NCBI GenBank assembly: GCA_965178125.1
Contig: OZ237768.1
Coordinates: forward strand, 186,001-250,000
Direction: 5' to 3'
From: Bilabrum cf. latius
Taxonomy: Eukaryota > Bigyra: Bicosoecida > Bigyra > Bicosoecida
DNA: 64,000 bases
In this document: in pieces, positions 61,521-64,000 of the stretch
How the letters are laid out: every line of letters begins with the position of its first letter
Numbering within the stretch: the first letter of the stretch is position 1
Program-made: the position numbers and the translations under genes
The notes under the pieces: model-generated
Seen by the model: the letters and a program-made list of their open reading frames with translations, nothing else
Told to the model about the DNA's origin: nothing
Database searches by the model: none

Positions 61521-63811
61521 TCAAGTATCCTCCACGATCTGTTCAGTGTCCGCCGCGCACGCCACGAGCCGGATGAATGCCACATGGTGGACTCCAAGCA
61601 TGTTTCGGATCATGCGCACGAAACGGGCCTGCCGCATCAGCCCGTCCCACCCACGCCCCTGCATTGCCAGCAGGAACAGTGGAGTCAGCGTCATTACAGA
61701 TGGCGTGTGTTTGTTGTCTCCACCAGTCGCTGCAGTTGCCTACCAGGCAAGTTTGCCAGCCTGCTGGTGACCATGGATTATACTGCTTGTGGCACCACTT
61801 GCAGAAGCTGTCGCAGGCCCCGAGACGGTCGATCTCAACCTTGCCCCGATGTCCGGCAGGAATACCTCGGCTGGTTGCAGCGATGACTCGGAGTGTATCT
61901 CAGGTCTGCCAGTTCCAGTGCTGGCAGCTGCTGCAGTCAGCAAGTACTCGCCTTTGGTGCATCTTGCGGCCGTATCACCCGACGTTGCACTATGCTTGTC
62001 GTGCGCACCTCCACTGGCAGGTGCAACAGCGGCAACTGATCCAGACCTGGAGTGCCCTGCCTGCTGGGCATAGCGCTGTGGCTTCACCGCTGTGGCTGCA
62101 GTCCACTTCGTCGATGGCCTCCGAGTCATCAATGTGGCCTCCTCGCCGCCTAGAGCACCTACCCTTTGCTGTGGGGCAATATCGTCACTCGATTTTTCCT
62201 AGGGACCTGCGATGGTCAGCGGTGCAGCGCCGTTTGCTGGCCTGACAGCTGGGCATGATCTCGAGTGCCGCGATGCCTCCGGCCCCATGCGCAATGCACC
62301 TTGGTGCACGGCCGAGCCCTCCAACTCGGCGAACCCTGACAGCTTGCTCTCACTGCGGCTGCCCTTCGCGTGCAGATCGGCCTACTGGTTCGAGTAGCTG
62401 CTGCCAGCAGTTGCGGTTGCAACGAGGCCACAGCCCGCCAGGCCAGGGTCATCCCTGCGGTTCGCACTGCACGCATACCTGCAGCGCCGTCCATTGCTGA
62501 CCAATTTCTTGAAGTGGAACATATCACTAAACATTGCACTGGGCAGTCGCACGGCCGGGACAGGTCCCATCGACGCCAATGAAAAACGACTTGAATTCTT
62601 CGATACAGCGGACCTTGGCATGCTCGGACTGTGCGGAGGTGGGCCACCCTCGCTGCCAGCTTGTTCGATATTAGAAGCACTCATCCGTGCAGACACGGCG
62701 CCCACACTATTTGCATCGCCTGAAATTGACCCATGATGCTCGTCTGTCTCTGCTGCTGCCGGTGCAAGCGGAGGCTTGCCGATATGGCCTTTGAGAGGTT
62801 GTGAAGTCGATCGCTTGGGGGCAGTCAAATCCTTCCTGTACCAGCTGAGCCTAGCCATGGCTCTCTCGTTGATTTCCTTTCCCTGGTCTACGCTCCATGA
62901 CTTCTTCAGGCATGACTTGAGCACTGGATGCTCGCCGCTTGTGATTCGCAGGGGTGATGCTCGGCTGATGTTTGCGAGACCGGCCGCCGGCGAGGCAGCT
63001 GGACTAACCGAACCGCTGTCCAAGGCAACAGAGCGCAGTGAAATGCGGTCCGAGCTATCGCTGTGTTCATTATCAGCATCAAAACCACCGACCACGCGCC
63101 TTTCTATAATGTATGACTCGGTAGGCAGCTTGATGCAGCGCATAAGTCGGGCCTCAGCCTCTCGGTCGATCGATGCTGGGGACGGCACGCCTGTGCTCTA
63201 CGTCCAGAGGCGCAGCTTCCGAGGGACCACCATCCCAGGCACATCTGCACGAGCAGCCATGCACCGTATTCCATCGGCGGGACCCAACATGTCCTTGGCG
63301 CACGGTGCTCCTTCTGCAAATATCGTACGGAGCGCGCGAAACCATGCCTGCACAGCGCAGGCCTCATCGCGACCGGTCGCAAAGAACGGATTCTATCGGT
63401 CGCTCTTATACGCAGCTATCATCCAGACGGTTACAGCGCACTCCGTTTCAGCCACGTGGACATTTCCGGAGGCCCGGCGTCTCTCCTTGACGCCATCAGC
63501 TGAACGCGAACAAGCAGCAGTTGATGATGCTTTCAGCGCAGCACCTGCCGCCTGATCATTCGCTGAAGCACTTAAAGGCTACGAGAATGTACTATTATTG
63601 TTTGGAGGCGCTTCCGGAGGCCTCCCATCGCTATATCTTTCGTGGATCTGCACAAGTCGGTGGGAACAGTCGGGCAGATTGGCCAATTCCACATCTAATC
63701 GTTGTGTTGCTACCACTAAACCACACTTAATTTGATATGCGGGTATTTATCTTTGTTTACTTGCGCCGGAAAACTCACTGAGGCTGTTGAACTAGAAACT
63801 CCGCACCCCAT
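61521..63811 (-). CDS. Unrecognised protein with an N-myristoylation-type start
   Basis: Not recognised. Model: exon 1 63811-63779 (MGCGVSSSTAS), intron 63778-63648, exon 2 63647-61521; 719 residues, TGA at 61521-61523. Six TAGs are Gln (codons ending at 63579, 63393, 63198, 62382, 62199, 61740). The unspliced exon-2 frame runs back to TAA at 63747-63749 with no suitable Met, which calls for a 5' exon; MGCG fits in phase. Met-Gly-Cys-Gly with Ser at positions 6-8 is a typical N-myristoylation/palmitoylation signal, suggesting membrane attachment. The ordered part runs from about 63460 to 63080 (VAETECAVTVWMIAAYK, ACAVQAWFARLRTIFAEGAP, LMRCIKLPTESYIIERRVVG). KSCLKKSWSVD and RAMARLSWYRKDLTAPKR lie further on, and the rest is Ser/Ala-rich. 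The C-terminus is ordered again (LMRQARFVRMIRNMLG). An alternative donor (CAA|GTAAAC) would lengthen exon 1 by six codons. Confidence 0.65.
63648..63778 (-). other. 131-nt intron after an 11-codon first exon
   Basis: Donor GTGAGT at 63778-63773 (best consensus in the window), acceptor CTTGTGCAG ending at 63648, phase 0. It contains TAA and is AT-rich. A second possible donor, GTAAAC, lies 18 bases downstream in the same phase. Confidence 0.7.
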
Positions 63812-64000
63812 TGCTGTGGCGCGAGCAGATTAGATTTGGCAGACAGATCGTGTCGGGATCTGTGTCACAGTGGGTTCACGCCACCCAATGCCACTACAAT
63901 TGGCTGGCCAATAGCTTCAAGAATCCTGATGAGATTGGCTCGTGCCCAAGACCTGTCCCTGCAGGCGCTGTGCCTTTCGAATGGGTACGCGGAGTCTCCG

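Noticed and set aside
62776-63555. 259-residue plus-strand ORF at 62776-63555
   Set aside because: It has no family resemblance and lies opposite the minus-strand gene, whose frame with TAG = Gln spans the whole region and has a consistent intron.
1-64000. TAG read as leucine (as reported for a rhizarian) or as occasional readthrough
   Set aside because: The PI4K and LisH sites call for Gln, and 20-25 TAGs per gene cannot be programmed readthrough. A leucine meaning is not formally excluded without a tRNA.
1-64000. tRNA, rRNA, CRISPR arrays, transposase or viral genes
   Set aside because: I looked and found no cloverleaf with a CCA-type end, no rRNA sequence, no repeat-spacer array and no transposase or reverse-transcriptase motifs. 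A covariance-model scan would be needed to exclude small RNAs.

Overview
This is a GC-rich, gene-dense stretch of a eukaryotic (protist) nuclear genome. The families present exist only in eukaryotes: type III PI4-kinase alpha, Raptor, RELCH, ALG14 and RPF1. Several genes carry short GT-AG introns. The organism cannot be named from the sequence. The tenascin-like EGF protein and the BPA1-like RRM protein fit an alga or related protist better than an animal or fungus.

The main observation is that TAG is not a stop codon here. Read with the standard code, every large gene breaks into fragments that all end in TAG and resume in the same frame. Read with TAG as glutamine, the window becomes a short list of long genes. 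I count about 86 in-frame TAGs, no internal TAA or TGA, and terminators of 12 TGA, 1 TAA and 0 TAG. Two TAGs fall on family-conserved Gln positions (PI4K kinase domain, 11048-11050; LisH motif of the RELCH homologue, 55429-55431). All gene models below use TAG = Gln, and TAA and TGA = stop.

Layout: 2-11803 (+) is a 5'-truncated PI4K alpha. 11804-12694 holds a rearranged duplicate of the two genes to its right. 13441-12695 (-) is a small WHxH-motif protein. 16873-13658 (-) is an SLC5/SSS sodium:solute symporter. 18757-17076 (-) is a ubiquitin-like/RRM/BPA1-like protein. 18943-24567 (+) is a large unrecognised protein. 27049-24662 (-) is a secreted EGF-repeat protein with three introns. 27188-29520 (+) is a low-complexity protein. 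29856-51833 (+) is a giant single-exon Raptor of 7325 residues. 52779-51994 (-) is ALG14 and 52893-53855 (+) is RPF1. 54983-53952 (-) is unrecognised. 55110-61211 (+) is a RELCH homologue with two introns. 63811-61521 (-) is an unrecognised protein with a probable N-myristoylation start.

Genes are mostly arranged in divergent or convergent pairs separated by 100-350 bases. Introns are few, short (45-131 nt) and mostly near the 5' ends; the giant genes have none. Raptor (TORC1), PI4K alpha (plasma-membrane PI4P) and RELCH (sterol transport with OSBP/Rab11 in animals) all touch membrane-lipid and growth signalling, but adjacency in a eukaryote is weak evidence for shared function. Many proteins carry long Gly/Ser/Ala-rich insertions between conserved blocks.
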